Positions 19,631-27,829 of a stretch of 42,775 bases of DNA are shown in pieces (positions within the stretch are counted from its first letter, which is position 1; the number at the start of each line of letters is the position of its first letter). Under the pieces are notes generated by a model, which saw only the letters and a list, made by a program, of their open reading frames with translations, was not told the origin of the DNA and did not search any database. Origin of the DNA: Caryophanales bacterium. GTDB lineage: Bacteria > Bacillota > Bacilli > Bacillales > Bacillaceae_J. The stretch spans positions 1 to 42,775 of the forward strand of contig DULJ01000025.1 of NCBI GenBank assembly GCA_012840465.1. The letters run 5' to 3'. A program made the translations under genes and the position numbers.

Positions 19631-19738
19631 AGCTGTCTTTAGAGTAAAGCATACAGGTGGAAATGAATGTTTACTTATTTTGTGAATATAATTTTCTTGG
19701 TTGTGCTTCATACTTTAAAGGCAGCTTTTATTATGTAA
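19629..19738. repeat. Long imperfect hairpin between yabG and veg
   Basis: Starting at the yabG stop codon, AAAGCTGTCTTTAGAGTAAAGCA (19629-19651) is nearly complementary to TGCTTCATACTTTAAAGGCAGCTTT (about 19713-19737), giving a ~23-25-bp imperfect stem around a ~60-nt AT-rich loop. The stem is followed by TATTATG rather than a T run, so it is a poor terminator. It could be a processed RNA, a degraded mobile element or a weak terminator. The rest of the gap (19740-19826) shows nothing recognisable. Confidence 0.6.
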
Positions 19739-19826
19739 AAGTTAAGGCGAATTATACATAAAATTGTCAAACTAGGGAAAAGTAATATTATGCTCAAAAA
19801 AAATCCATTATTGAATGAAAAACCCA

Positions 19827-19896
19827 TTGACAGTAAAAAGGTGTCACTGATATAATTTTAGTTTTATTTGACTGAAAAGGTGATCGGTGATATACT
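19827..19896 (+). promoter_or_regulatory. Tandem strong veg promoters
   Basis: TTGACA (19827-19832)-18-TATAAT (19851-19856) has an extended TG motif. TTGACT (19868-19873)-17-TATACT (19891-19896) follows. veg is known for very strong vegetative sigma-A transcription in B. subtilis. The second start point would be only a few bases before the ribosome binding site. Confidence 0.82.
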
Positions 19897-19917
19897 ATAC
19901 ATAGTGAGGTGGAACGA

Positions 19918-20187
19918 ATGGGAAAAACTTTATTAGACATTAAACGCATTCTTGATAACAATCTTGGGAAACGCCTGACACTAAAAGCAAATGGTGGGCG
20001 CCGCAAGACGATAGAAAGGTCTGGAGTTTTGGCTGAGACGTATCCTTCTGTTTTTATTATTGAACTAGATCAACAAGAAAATTCATTTGAACGGGTTTCT
20101 TATAGTTATGCCGATGTTTTAACTGAAACAGTCGAATTAACATTTTTTGATGAAAATACAGGAAGTATTGCAATAAACGGACAGTAG
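19918..20187 (+). CDS. veg: Veg protein
   Basis: An 89-residue protein almost identical through its first 75 residues to B. subtilis Veg ([10 protein letters not shown]..., [21 protein letters not shown]). Veg is abundant in growing cells and has been reported to stimulate biofilm formation by antagonising SinR; the mechanism is not established. The frame extends to a GTG at 19909, but GAGGTGG at 19906-19912 sets the ATG at 19918. Confidence 0.95.
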   Translation: MGKTLLDIKRILDNNLGKRLTLKANGGRRKTIERSGVLAETYPSVFIIELDQQENSFERVSYSYADVLTETVELTFFDENTGSIAINGQ

Positions 20188-20206
20188 AAATACTGTCCGT
20201 TGTTTT
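20178..20206 (+). terminator. veg terminator overlapping the stop codon
   Basis: CGGACAGTA (20178-20186) pairs perfectly with TACTGTCCG (20191-20199), GAAA loop, then TTGTTTTTTT. The 5' arm includes the last codons and two bases of the veg stop codon. Confidence 0.93.
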
Positions 20207-20226
20207 TTTGTCCAATATTTTTTACT

Positions 20227-20257
20227 TGAATTAGTTATGCATAAACTCCTAATACTA
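20227..20257 (+). promoter_or_regulatory. Candidate sigma-G promoter of sspF
   Basis: TGAATTA (20227-20233) and AATACTA (20251-20257), spaced 17 bp, fit the forespore sigma-G consensus (TGnATA / CATACTA) with one mismatch in the -10. Small acid-soluble protein genes are sigma-G targets. Confidence 0.6.
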
Positions 20258-20287
20258 AGCTTGTCGCAGTTTTAGGAGGGAGTATTC

Positions 20288-20470
20288 ATGGGTAGAAGAA
20301 GGGGCTTAATGTCTCAACAGTTTAAGGATGAGCTCGCGAAGGAACTTGGATTTTATGATACTGTTCAAGCTGAAGGCTGGGGTGGAATAACAGCAAGACA
20401 AGCCGGAAGCATGGTAAAACGCGCTGTTGAAATTGCACAACAAGGTTTAGTAAGTCAGCAAAAACAGTAA
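20288..20470 (+). CDS. sspF: Alpha/beta-type small acid-soluble spore protein SspF
   Basis: A 60-residue DNA-binding spore protein with the SspF hallmarks: basic start [24 protein letters not shown], and [19 protein letters not shown]. It coats forespore DNA and protects it. The cluster of basic residues at the N terminus and the order veg-sspF-ispE match B. subtilis. GGAGGG precedes the ATG. Confidence 0.96.
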   Translation: MGRRRGLMSQQFKDELAKELGFYDTVQAEGWGGITARQAGSMVKRAVEIAQQGLVSQQKQ

Positions 20471-20506
20471 ATTCGTGTTCTTAAAAGACGACTAAAATAC
20501 TGCGAT

Positions 20507-20540
20507 AACCGGGGCTAATTTTAGCTTCGGTTTTTTTTTC
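20507..20540 (+). terminator. sspF terminator
   Basis: AACCGGGGCT (20507-20516) pairs with AGCTTCGGTT (20523-20532, two G-U pairs), followed by a T run. Confidence 0.85.
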
Positions 20541-20567
20541 GATAAAAATGGTTATACTATCTGTTTA

Positions 20568-20631
20568 TGATACAATATACAGGATATTAACTTCATTTAG
20601 TAGGTCTGGCACTTCCGGTAAGTGGCTAGAC
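20568..20631 (+). promoter_or_regulatory. ispE promoter and leader hairpin
   Basis: TGATACAAT (20568-20576) is an extended -10; no good -35 is visible. In the predicted leader, GTCT(20604-20607)...AGAC(20628-20631) and CACTT(20610-20614)...AAGTG(20620-20624) form a small two-part hairpin. Its role is unknown. Confidence 0.5.
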
Positions 20632-20654
20632 GAGTTTAGTAGGTGATGAGTAGG

Positions 20655-21527
20655 ATGGGCAATCGAATTTTGGTAAAAGCGCCGGCAAAAATCAATTTAT
20701 CGTTAGATGTTTTACACAAAAGAGTCGATGGTTTTCATGAAGTCAAAATGATCATGACCACAATCGATTTGGCTGATCGAATCGAATTAGAAGAACTTCA
20801 GGAAGATAAAATTACGATAGTCTCACAAAACCGCTTTGTACCGGATGATGACCGGAACTTGGCCTATCAGGCAGCAAGGTTATTGAAAGAACGACTTGCT
20901 GTCAAAAAGGGCGTTTCTATTTCAATCTCGAAGGTAATCCCTGTAGCTGCTGGATTGGCTGGGGGCAGCAGTGATGCTGCGGCAACACTAAGAGGTCTAA
21001 ATAAGCTTTGGAACTTGGGACTATCGCTTGATAAATTAGCTGAAATTGGGGCGGAAATTGGCTCCGATGTTTCTTTCTGTGTGTACGGAGGAACAGCCAT
21101 TGCGACTGGTCGCGGTGAGAAAATTGAGCATATTTCTTCCCCGCCGCCATGCTGGGTTATCTTGGCGAAGCCAACGATTGGGGTATCTACTGCCGATGTT
21201 TATCGGAATTTAAAACTGGATCAAGTAGAGCACCCAAATATCGATGCTATGGTACAAGCTATTCATAATCATGATTTCAAAGGGATCTGTAATAACGTCG
21301 GCAATGTATTGGAAAGCGTCACCTTAAAAATGCATCCTGAGGTTAACCATATAAAAATGCAGATGCAACGGTTTGGGGCAGATGCGGTACTAATGAGCGG
21401 CAGTGGACCGACTGTTTATGGTCTCGTTCAATATCAATCAAGATTACAGCGAATATACAATGGTTTAAGGGGCTTTTGTGATCAAGTATACGCAGTTCGT
21501 ATATTGGGTACTAGAAACGAAAGCTAA
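20655..21527 (+). CDS. ispE: 4-diphosphocytidyl-2-C-methyl-D-erythritol kinase
   Basis: A 290-residue GHMP-family kinase of the MEP isoprenoid pathway, phosphorylating CDP-methylerythritol. The catalytic start [12 protein letters not shown], the ATP loop [17 protein letters not shown] (from about residue 96) and the C-terminal [12 protein letters not shown] motif are all intact. Upstream in-frame GTG/ATG codons (20643, 20646) exist, but AGGTG at 20641-20645 is well placed for the ATG at 20655, which also gives the usual length (289 in B. subtilis). ispE-purR-ridA is conserved. Confidence 0.94.
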   Translation: MGNRILVKAPAKINLSLDVLHKRVDGFHEVKMIMTTIDLADRIELEELQEDKITIVSQNRFVPDDDRNLAYQAARLLKERLAVKKGVSISISKVIPVAAGLAGGSSDAAATLRGLNKLWNLGLSLDKLAEIGAEIGSDVSFCVYGGTAIATGRGEKIEHISSPPPCWVILAKPTIGVSTADVYRNLKLDQVEHPNIDAMVQAIHNHDFKGICNNVGNVLESVTLKMHPEVNHIKMQMQRFGADAVLMSGSGPTVYGLVQYQSRLQRIYNGLRGFCDQVYAVRILGTRNES

Positions 21528-21539
21528 CTTGTTCATCAC

Positions 21540-21561
21540 TGTCTAGCTCCAGCGCTTTTCT
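21540..21561 (+). repeat. Family A repeat, minimal deletion derivative
   Basis: TGTCTAGCTCCAG (left terminus) is joined directly to CGCTTTTCT (right terminus), with the ~126-bp interior missing. It lies 12 bases after the ispE stop codon. Confidence 0.75.
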
Positions 21562-21569
21562 AACTACCC

Positions 21570-21621
21570 TTGATTAAATCCGTATAAAAGTGTTATAGTT
21601 ACTATAAAATATTCGGATTTT
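21570..21621 (+). promoter_or_regulatory. purR promoter with candidate PurBox
   Basis: TTGATT (21570-21575)-17-TTATAG (21593-21598) is a plausible sigma-A promoter. Downstream, the minus strand of 21610-21621 reads AAAATCCGAATA, matching the PurBox pattern AAAnnCGAAyA. A weaker copy, AAATCCGTATA, lies at 21576-21586 on the plus strand. B. subtilis purR is autoregulated, but the spacing of this pair is not the classical one. Confidence 0.45.
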
Positions 21622-21635
21622 AGGGGTGTACATGA

Positions 21636-22481
21636 ATGAAAATAAGGCGAAGCGGGAGATTAGTAGACATGACAAGCTACCTGTTGGCTCATCCTCGTCA
21701 TTTAGTTTCACTTTCTTTTTTCGCAGATCGTTATGGAGCCGCCAAATCATCTATCAGTGAGGATTTAGGTATTATCAAACAAACCTTTGAAACTCAGGGT
21801 ATGGGGACATTACATACAGTGCCGGGTGCTGCAGGTGGGGTGAAATTTATCCCACATGCTTCTGAAGAGGAGGCGCACAAGTTTATTGATAATTTACGTG
21901 AGCAGCTTGCTAAGTCAGACCGTTTGCTTCCTGGTGGTTATTTATACTTAAATGACATCCTAGGGAACCCAAGAATCGTTAATAAAATTGGACGTTTATT
22001 TGCTTCTGTTTTCACCGAACGGAAAATTGATGTCGTGATGACAGTAGCAACGAAAGGGATCTCGATAGCCTATGCAGTTGCCTCTTATTTGGATGTTCCA
22101 GTTGTTATTGTGCGTCGTGACAGTAAGGTGACTGAGGGTTCAACCGTTAGTATTAATTATGTTTCGGGTTCAACAAAGAGAATTCAAAATATGGTGCTTG
22201 CCAGAAGAAGCTTAGCGGAAGGCTCCAATGTCCTCATCATTGATGACTTTATGAAGGCAGGCGGTACAATCAACGGAATGATTAGCATGCTCGAGGAATT
22301 TAAGGCTACGGTGGCCGGTATTGGAGTATTAGTGGAGGCTGAAGATAATTCTGAAGAGCACTTAGTTGATGAATATATTTCTTTAGTTCGGTTATCAGAG
22401 GTTAATGTAAAAGAAAAGCATATTGAAGTGGAAGAAGGCAATTACTTTAAACATGCCAAGCCGTTAAAAATTGAAAAGTAA
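21636..22481 (+). CDS. purR: Purine operon repressor PurR
   Basis: A 281-residue repressor of purine synthesis genes in Gram-positive bacteria. An N-terminal winged helix (about residues 1-74, with AAKSSISEDLGIIK) is followed by a phosphoribosyltransferase-like domain with the PRPP motif IIDDFMKAGGTING near residue 205. It binds PurBoxes; PRPP relieves repression (and ppGpp strengthens it in B. subtilis). An overlapping out-of-frame ATG exists at 21632; the start at 21636 is set by TAGGGGTG seven bases before it. Confidence 0.96.
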   Translation: MKIRRSGRLVDMTSYLLAHPRHLVSLSFFADRYGAAKSSISEDLGIIKQTFETQGMGTLHTVPGAAGGVKFIPHASEEEAHKFIDNLREQLAKSDRLLPGGYLYLNDILGNPRIVNKIGRLFASVFTERKIDVVMTVATKGISIAYAVASYLDVPVVIVRRDSKVTEGSTVSINYVSGSTKRIQNMVLARRSLAEGSNVLIIDDFMKAGGTINGMISMLEEFKATVAGIGVLVEAEDNSEEHLVDEYISLVRLSEVNVKEKHIEVEEGNYFKHAKPLKIEK

Positions 22482-22501
22482 TCCATTAAGGGGGAAGAGG
22501 A

Positions 22502-22876
22502 ATGAAAGCGATTCATACGAATGAGGCTCCTGCAGCCATTGGTCCATATTCTCAAGGTATCATTGTAAATAATATGTTTTACAGTTCAGGACAAATTCCA
22601 TTAACAGCAGCGGGTGTTCTAGTTACTGGTGATATTGAAGCACAAACACATCAAGTTTTCGCAAATCTTAAAGCCGTGCTTAAAGAAGCAGGTGCTTCAC
22701 TTGATACAGTAATTAAAACTACAGTTTTTATAAAAGATATGAATGACTTTGCTAGACTGAACGATGTATATGGCGAGTATTTTGGCGAACATAAGCCTGC
22801 AAGATCTTGTGTGGAGGTTGCTAGACTACCAAAGGATGTACTAGTAGAAATTGAAGTGGTTGCTTTAGTGAAGTAG
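22502..22876 (+). CDS. ridA: RidA (YabJ), enamine/imine deaminase
   Basis: A 124-residue YjgF/RidA-family protein that hydrolyses reactive 2-aminoacrylate and related enamines to keto acids, protecting PLP enzymes. The signature [19 protein letters not shown] (about 101-119) includes the substrate-binding Arg and the conserved Glu. Three subunits form the active site. It follows purR by 20 bases with GGGGGAAGAGG as ribosome binding site, so the two are probably co-transcribed. Confidence 0.96.
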   Translation: MKAIHTNEAPAAIGPYSQGIIVNNMFYSSGQIPLTAAGVLVTGDIEAQTHQVFANLKAVLKEAGASLDTVIKTTVFIKDMNDFARLNDVYGEYFGEHKPARSCVEVARLPKDVLVEIEVVALVK

Positions 22877-22880
22877 CTTT

Positions 22881-23063
22881 GTACGGCGATAAGCAAGGCG
22901 CTTGCACTTTTCTATCTGTCTAGCTCCAGCGACCAGCGACTCGTAAACTTCACCCACCTCCCTACGATAAGTCAACATCAACTCACTATGTTCGTTGTGT
23001 TTCCTTTATCTCAGTCGATGGGTTCCAGTTTATACGTCGCTAAACGGTCGCTTGCGCTTTTCT
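22881..23063 (+). repeat. Interspersed repeat family A: second full copy
   Basis: The 147-bp unit 22917-23063 runs from TGTCTAGCTCCAG to GCGCTTTTCT and shares most of its sequence with 15594-15741. As there, a separate right-terminus fragment (22881-22916, ending CTTGCACTTTTCTATC) sits directly before it. It lies in the 325-base ridA-spoVG gap, before the terminator and sigma-H promoter. Confidence 0.85.
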
Positions 23064-23080
23064 AATTTGTTCACAGAATG

Positions 23081-23112
23081 TCCAACTTTTTTTTGAAAAG
23101 TTGGATTTTTTT
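23081..23112 (+). terminator. Terminator after the purR-ridA unit
   Basis: TCCAACTTTT (23081-23090) pairs perfectly with AAAAGTTGGA (23096-23105), followed by TTTTTTTT. Confidence 0.92.
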
Positions 23113-23134
23113 TGTAATTTTTTTGTGAACGAGA

Positions 23135-23159
23135 AGGAATTATCCAAATTATGTTGAAT
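23135..23159 (+). promoter_or_regulatory. spoVG sigma-H promoter
   Basis: AGGAATT (23135-23141) and GTTGAAT (23153-23159), with 14 bases before the GAAT, match the sigma-H consensus (RnAGGAwWW / RnnGAAT) and the spacing of the known B. subtilis spoVG P1 promoter. Confidence 0.82.
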
Positions 23160-23201
23160 TACAGATATATGTCTTTTATTTAGAAAAAGGTGGTGATACA
23201 G

Positions 23202-23495
23202 ATGGAAGTTACTGACGTAAGATTACGCCGCGTGAACACCGAGGGACGCATGAGAGCCATCGCCTCCATTACGCTTGATCATGAATTTGTAGTTCATGAT
23301 ATTCGAGTGATTGATGGGAATAACGGTTTATTTGTGGCAATGCCAAGTAAACGTACTCCCGACGGGGAATTCCGTGATATTGCTCATCCTATCAATTCTT
23401 CCACTCGTGGGAAGATTCAAGATGCAGTTTTAGCTGAATATCATCGTTTGGGAGAGCTAAGTGAAGTGGAATATGAAGAGGCTGGAGCTTCATAG
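23202..23495 (+). CDS. spoVG: SpoVG, RNA-binding regulator
   Basis: A 97-residue protein nearly identical to B. subtilis SpoVG ([21 protein letters not shown]...). It is a conserved nucleic-acid-binding regulator affecting asymmetric septation, cortex formation and other stationary-phase traits. The frame opens at GTG 23190, but AAGGTGG (23187-23194) points to the ATG at 23202. It is monocistronic between a sigma-H promoter and its own terminator. Confidence 0.97.
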   Translation: MEVTDVRLRRVNTEGRMRAIASITLDHEFVVHDIRVIDGNNGLFVAMPSKRTPDGEFRDIAHPINSSTRGKIQDAVLAEYHRLGELSEVEYEEAGAS

Positions 23496-23536
23496 GGCCT
23501 TACTATCTTTATAAAATTTAAGAATCGAACGTACAG

Positions 23537-23564
23537 GCTGTCTCAATTTTGGGACAGCTTTTTT
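23537..23564 (+). terminator. spoVG terminator
   Basis: GCTGTCTC (23537-23544) pairs with GGGACAGC (23551-23558, one G-U), followed by TTTTTT. Confidence 0.85.
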
Positions 23565-23650
23565 ACATTTAGAAAGTTTCTGTTAATATTAACCCATAAG
23601 CAACTTTTTCAACACTTTATAGGTATTTTCTTCATATTTTAATAGAATTG

Positions 23651-23679
23651 TTGAAATAGACGGTTTTTTACGATATATT
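23651..23679 (+). promoter_or_regulatory. glmU promoter candidate
   Basis: TTGAAA (23651-23656)-17-TATATT (23674-23679) is a reasonable sigma-A promoter, 37 bases before the glmU ATG. Confidence 0.6.
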
Positions 23680-23715
23680 CGAAGGTGGTAAAAAGGAGTC
23701 GAGCGGAGGTTTTCT

Positions 23716-25086
23716 ATGAATCGTTTTGCCGTAATTTTAGCAGCAGGTCAAGGTACAAGGATGAAATCGAAGCTTTATAAAGTATTACATCCTGTGTGCG
23801 GGAAGCCAATGGTAGAACATGTCATTGATCATGTTTCCCAACTTGAAATGAAAAAAATCGTGACTATAATTGGTCACGGCGCAGAAAAAGTAAAGCAGTA
23901 CTTAGGTTCAAAATGCGACTACGCTTTGCAGGAAGAGCAGCTTGGTACAGCACATGCAGTAAGGCAAGCAGAATCAGTTCTTGGCAAGCTGTCAGGAACA
24001 ACACTCGTTATTTGCGGTGATACACCATTAATTACACCTGATACGCTGAAAGCTCTTTTGGGGCATCATACAAATACGAATGCAAAAGCGACTATTTTAA
24101 CTGCGTATTCGGAAGATCCAACAGGATATGGGCGCATCATCCGAAGTGAAAATGGCTCTGTAGAAAAGATTGTTGAGCATAAGGATGCAAGTGTTCATGA
24201 ATTAACAGTGAAGGAAATTAATACAGGCACTTACTGTTTTGACAATCAATCACTTTTTCTTGCACTTAAAGAAGTAAAAAATGAGAATGTGCAGGGTGAA
24301 TTTTATTTGCCGGATGTCATTGAGATTTTGAAAAACAAAGGTGAAACCATTGCGGCTTATCAAACGGCTGACATGGATGAGACTTTGGGCGTTAATGATA
24401 GAATTGCGCTCGCACAGGCTGAAAATATTATGAAGCATCGAATCAATAAAGACCATATGAAAAATGGCGTAACCATCATTGATCCGGCCAATACGTATAT
24501 TTCAGCGGAAGTCATTATAGGAAATGATACAACAATCTATCCGGGAACTGTGATTAGAGGTCAAACGGTAATTGGAAGTGACTGTAACATTGGTCCCAAC
24601 AGCGAAATTGATAACTGTAAAATTGGTGAACGAACCGTTATTCGCCATTCAGCTGCCTATGACAGTGAAGTTGGAAATGATGTAAAAATAGGTCCATTTG
24701 CCCATATTAGACCGCAATCTACTTTACACAATGAAGTGAAGATTGGCAACTTTGTAGAGGTCAAGAAATCGGTATTAGGGACAGGTAGTAAAGTATCCCA
24801 TCTTAGCTATATTGGTGATGCGGAAGTCGGTACAGATGTAAATATCGGTTGCGGCTCTATTACCGTAAATTATGATGGAGAGAAGAAACATTTAACAAAA
24901 ATAGAAGATGGGGTTTTTGTTGGCTGTAATTCAAATTTAGTTGCACCGGTAACAATCGGGAGAAATTCCTTCATTGCAGCCGGATCAACGATTACAGAAA
25001 ATGTCCCTGAAAGCAGCTTATCGATTGCACGTGCAAGACAAATGAATAAAGTAGGCTATATGGAAAATAAACAAGACAATAAATAA
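23716..25086 (+). CDS. glmU: Bifunctional GlmU: UDP-GlcNAc pyrophosphorylase / GlcN-1-P acetyltransferase
   Basis: A 456-residue enzyme making UDP-N-acetylglucosamine for peptidoglycan and teichoic acids. The N-terminal uridyltransferase (about 1-228) carries [13 protein letters not shown] and the GDTPL metal/nucleotide segment. A helical arm leads to the left-handed beta-helix acetyltransferase (about 250-445) with hexapeptide repeats and the [12 protein letters not shown] catalytic region. It probably shares a transcript with prs 25 bases downstream. GCGGAGG precedes the ATG. Confidence 0.97.
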   Translation: MNRFAVILAAGQGTRMKSKLYKVLHPVCGKPMVEHVIDHVSQLEMKKIVTIIGHGAEKVKQYLGSKCDYALQEEQLGTAHAVRQAESVLGKLSGTTLVICGDTPLITPDTLKALLGHHTNTNAKATILTAYSEDPTGYGRIIRSENGSVEKIVEHKDASVHELTVKEINTGTYCFDNQSLFLALKEVKNENVQGEFYLPDVIEILKNKGETIAAYQTADMDETLGVNDRIALAQAENIMKHRINKDHMKNGVTIIDPANTYISAEVIIGNDTTIYPGTVIRGQTVIGSDCNIGPNSEIDNCKIGERTVIRHSAAYDSEVGNDVKIGPFAHIRPQSTLHNEVKIGNFVEVKKSVLGTGSKVSHLSYIGDAEVGTDVNIGCGSITVNYDGEKKHLTKIEDGVFVGCNSNLVAPVTIGRNSFIAAGSTITENVPESSLSIARARQMNKVGYMENKQDNK

Positions 25087-25111
25087 TAAAATACGGAGGG
25101 TTTTTTCTAAA

Positions 25112-26065
25112 ATGCCAAACCAATATCTTGACCCAAATTTAAAAGTATTCACCTTAGGTTCTAACAAGGCTTTAGCCCAAGAAATCGTGGACCATATAGG
25201 TATTGAAATGGGGAAATGCTCTGTCTCTCGTTTTAGCGACGGTGAAGTACAAATTAATATTGAAGAAAGTATTCGTGGCTGTGACGTCTATGTAATCCAA
25301 TCTACAAGTGCACCGGTTAACGAACACCTTATGGAAGTGTTAATTATGGTGGACGCACTTAAACGGGCATCAGCAAAAACGATTAACGTCGTTATGCCCT
25401 ATTACGGTTATGCCCGTCAAGACCGTAAGGCACGTGCCCGTGAGCCGATCACTTCTAAATTAGTAGCAAATTTACTTGAAACAGCAGGTGCAACACGCGT
25501 AATTTTACTTGATCTTCATGCGCCGCAAATTCAAGGATTCTTTGATATTCAGGTGGACCATTTACAAGGTGTACCTATCTTGACAGAGTATTTCAAGCAG
25601 AAAAACCTAAAGGATATTGTTGTAGTATCACCTGATCATGGTGGTGTTACACGGGCAAGAAAAATGGCAGACCTCTTAAAAGCACCAATTGCGATTATTG
25701 ATAAACGCCGCCCGCGTCCAAACGTTGCTGAAATCATGAATATTGTAGGTAATATTGAAGGAAAAACAGCTATTCTAATCGATGATATTATTGATACAGC
25801 TGGTACCATTACACTTGCTGCCAATGCCCTTGTTGAACATGGTGCAAAAGAAGTTTACGCATGCTGTACACATCCAGTATTATCAGGACCTGCAATGGAA
25901 AGAATTATGAATTCAAAAATTAAAGAGCTTGTTGTGACAAATACAATTGCTCTTCCAGAAGAAAAGAAAATTCCAAAGATTAAAGAGCTTTCCGTTGCTC
26001 CATTAATTAGTGAAGCGATTATTCGTGTACACGAAGAACAATCTGTCAGTACTTTATTTGATTAA
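25112..26065 (+). CDS. prs: Ribose-phosphate pyrophosphokinase (PRPP synthetase)
   Basis: A 317-residue class I enzyme converting ribose 5-phosphate and ATP to PRPP, the precursor for nucleotides and the effector of PurR encoded upstream. [26 protein letters not shown], the flexible-loop region [14 protein letters not shown] and the PRPP-binding [10 protein letters not shown] are intact. ACGGAGGG precedes the ATG. Confidence 0.97.
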   Translation: MPNQYLDPNLKVFTLGSNKALAQEIVDHIGIEMGKCSVSRFSDGEVQINIEESIRGCDVYVIQSTSAPVNEHLMEVLIMVDALKRASAKTINVVMPYYGYARQDRKARAREPITSKLVANLLETAGATRVILLDLHAPQIQGFFDIQVDHLQGVPILTEYFKQKNLKDIVVVSPDHGGVTRARKMADLLKAPIAIIDKRRPRPNVAEIMNIVGNIEGKTAILIDDIIDTAGTITLAANALVEHGAKEVYACCTHPVLSGPAMERIMNSKIKELVVTNTIALPEEKKIPKIKELSVAPLISEAIIRVHEEQSVSTLFD

Positions 26066-26068
26066 TAG

Positions 26069-26102
26069 AGAAAAGCGGAAGTGCTCGTTTAGCGACGAAA
26101 AT
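26069..26102 (-). repeat. Family A repeat, right-terminal fragment (inverted)
   Basis: AGAAAAGCGGAAGTGCTCG followed by TTTAGCGACG is the reverse complement of the right end of the full copies. It lies four bases after the prs stop codon. The interior and the left end are absent. Confidence 0.75.
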
Positions 26103-26185
26103 AATTTAATGTGTTTGTTTTCCGCCTCTTTTGGAGACATTGATAGATAGGGATAATAAAAAACCATTTAGGAAGGTGATTATTC

Positions 26186-26818
26186 TTGTCTACAATTTCT
26201 GCAAAGAGAAGAGAAGATTTTAGAAGGTCAGCGATTACTGAGATTCGCCAAAGCGGTAAATTCCCTGCTGTCGTCTATGGGAAGGACAAGCCTACAGACC
26301 ATATCGTAGTCGACCTCCTTGAGTTTAGGAAAACGATGAGGAAGTCTGGAAGAAACGGGATCATTAAGCTTCAAGTTGAAAATGGCAATACTGAGTCTGT
26401 CATGCTACATGATGTTCAAGTGAATCCATTAAATGGTGAGGTTGTTCATGCCGACTTTTTGGTGGTCAACATGTCCAAAGAGGTTGATGTTGAAGTCATT
26501 GTTAATTTAGTCGGAGATGCGCAAGGGGTCAAAGATGGCGGAACATTGCAACAGCCTTTATATAAAGTGAATGTTCGCTGTTTACCGACTGATATCCCTG
26601 AAAAGATTGATATTGATATTTCCGCGTATAATATCGGTGATGTTATTACTGTTGAAGATATCAAAGCGGATGGAAAATATGAAATCTTGGATGACGAAAG
26701 TACTGTAATTGCTTCTATTTTACAGCCAAAGGTTGAGGATGAAGTTGGCAGTGGCGAAGTTCAAGATGCAGGTGAAGCTGCCGATCAAGATCCAAACGTG
26801 AATACAGAAGCGGAATAA
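26186..26818 (+). CDS. ctc: Ribosomal protein L25, general stress protein Ctc
   Basis: A 210-residue long-form L25/CTC protein. The N-terminal L25 domain (about 5-92) binds 5S rRNA and is followed by the TL5 beta domain (about 95-185). An acidic, Asp/Glu/Ala-rich tail follows (186-210). The start is TTG, with AGGAAGGTGAT upstream. In B. subtilis ctc is induced by sigma-B; no clear sigma-B promoter was recognised here. Confidence 0.94.
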   Translation: MSTISAKRREDFRRSAITEIRQSGKFPAVVYGKDKPTDHIVVDLLEFRKTMRKSGRNGIIKLQVENGNTESVMLHDVQVNPLNGEVVHADFLVVNMSKEVDVEVIVNLVGDAQGVKDGGTLQQPLYKVNVRCLPTDIPEKIDIDISAYNIGDVITVEDIKADGKYEILDDESTVIASILQPKVEDEVGSGEVQDAGEAADQDPNVNTEAE

Positions 26819-26828
26819 TGTTATAATA

Positions 26829-26858
26829 AGACGTAGCCAATTTCTGGTTACGTCTTTT
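26829..26858 (+). terminator. Terminator after ctc
   Basis: AGACGTAGCCA (26829-26839) pairs with TGGTTACGTCT (26845-26855, one G-U), followed by a short T run. Confidence 0.78.
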
Positions 26859-26896
26859 AACGTATTCGAATAAAGGGTAAGAGAGGGAATGGACCA

Positions 26897-27460
26897 TTGA
26901 GATACATAGTTGGTTTGGGCAATCCGGGAAAAAATTATGAAAAAACAAGGCATAATGTCGGGTTTATGGTAATAGATGAACTTTGCAGAAGATGGGATCT
27001 ATCTTTGAACAAAGAAAAATTTAAAGGAATTTATGGAATGGGTTCAATAAATGGCGAAAAGGTTATATTATTAAAACCATTAACATATATGAACTTATCA
27101 GGAGAATCGATTCGACCACTTCTTGACTACTATGAAATTGATGTAGAAGATCTAATCGTCATTTATGACGATCTTGATTTGCCAACGGGGAAAATTCGCT
27201 TGCGGACAAAAGGCAGTGCCGGTGGTCATAATGGAATTAAATCAACAATCCAGCATTTAGGTACGCAAACCTTTAACCGTTTACGAATTGGCATCGACCG
27301 CCCAATAAACGGGATGAAGGTCCCTGATTACGTTCTAGGTGCATTTTCTGAAGCGGAACGGCTAGAAATAGAAGGGGCAATCAAACAAGCGGCAGATGCT
27401 TGTGAAAAGTGGTTAACCCATACATTTCTAGAAGTAATGAACGAGTTTAACCAAAAATAG
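26897..27460 (+). CDS. pth: Peptidyl-tRNA hydrolase (SpoVC)
   Basis: A 187-residue esterase recycling peptidyl-tRNA released from stalled ribosomes. Asn9 (GLGNPG) and catalytic His19 (TRHNVGF) are visible, as are [15 protein letters not shown] and GGHNGIKS. The start is TTG, with GAGAGGGA eight bases upstream, giving [11 protein letters not shown]. Its place beside ctc, fin and mfd is conserved; a temperature-sensitive allele (spoVC) blocks sporulation in B. subtilis. Confidence 0.96.
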   Translation: MRYIVGLGNPGKNYEKTRHNVGFMVIDELCRRWDLSLNKEKFKGIYGMGSINGEKVILLKPLTYMNLSGESIRPLLDYYEIDVEDLIVIYDDLDLPTGKIRLRTKGSAGGHNGIKSTIQHLGTQTFNRLRIGIDRPINGMKVPDYVLGAFSEAERLEIEGAIKQAADACEKWLTHTFLEVMNEFNQK

Positions 27461-27468
27461 TAGGGGCA

Positions 27469-27499
27469 TGTATACAAACCACTTAGGGTGATCATACTA
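27469..27499 (+). promoter_or_regulatory. fin forespore promoter (sigma-F/sigma-G)
   Basis: TGTATA (27469-27474) and CATACTA (27493-27499) with an 18-bp spacer match the sigma-G consensus fully, and the same bases fit sigma-F loosely. fin is transcribed in the forespore by both in B. subtilis. Confidence 0.75.
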
Positions 27500-27530
27500 C
27501 TCTTAAAGGTTATCTTTAAGGGGGTTTACT

Positions 27531-27761
27531 ATGCCTATTCGTTATTTCTGCAGGCATTGCAATGTATCAATGGGTGAAGTCGATTCAGACAGGATTGAAT
27601 CTAATAGTTTGGGGTTTGATGTGTTAAGTGAGGAAGAGAGAATGGACATGATCACGTATAATTCAAATGGTGATATTTTGGTTAAATCAATCTGTGAGGA
27701 TTGCCAGGAAGCACTTGAAAGAAATCCTGATTACCATTCTTTACAGACCTTCATCCAATAA
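27531..27761 (+). CDS. fin: Fin (YabK), anti-sigma-F factor
   Basis: A 76-residue protein that helps switch the forespore from sigma-F to sigma-G by inhibiting sigma-F. It has two CxxC pairs (Cys7/Cys10 and Cys55/Cys58), likely holding zinc. The intervening acidic segment (SEEERMDMITY) is typical. AAGGGGG precedes the ATG. Together with csfB it means both forespore anti-sigma factors lie in this window. Confidence 0.94.
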   Translation: MPIRYFCRHCNVSMGEVDSDRIESNSLGFDVLSEEERMDMITYNSNGDILVKSICEDCQEALERNPDYHSLQTFIQ

Positions 27762-27779
27762 ATAAAAATATAAAAGTTG

Positions 27780-27805
27780 GCTTTGGTCTTAACCAAAGCG
27801 TTTTT
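27780..27805 (+). terminator. fin terminator
   Basis: GCTTTGGT (27780-27787) pairs perfectly with ACCAAAGC (27792-27799), followed by GTTTTT. Confidence 0.9.
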
Positions 27806-27829
27806 CTGTTTATATTAGGGGGATTGATT

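Noticed and set aside
26103-26185. Sigma-B promoter for ctc
   Set aside because: GGGATA and GTTTG strings occur, but not with the GTTTAA-N13/14-GGGTAT arrangement.
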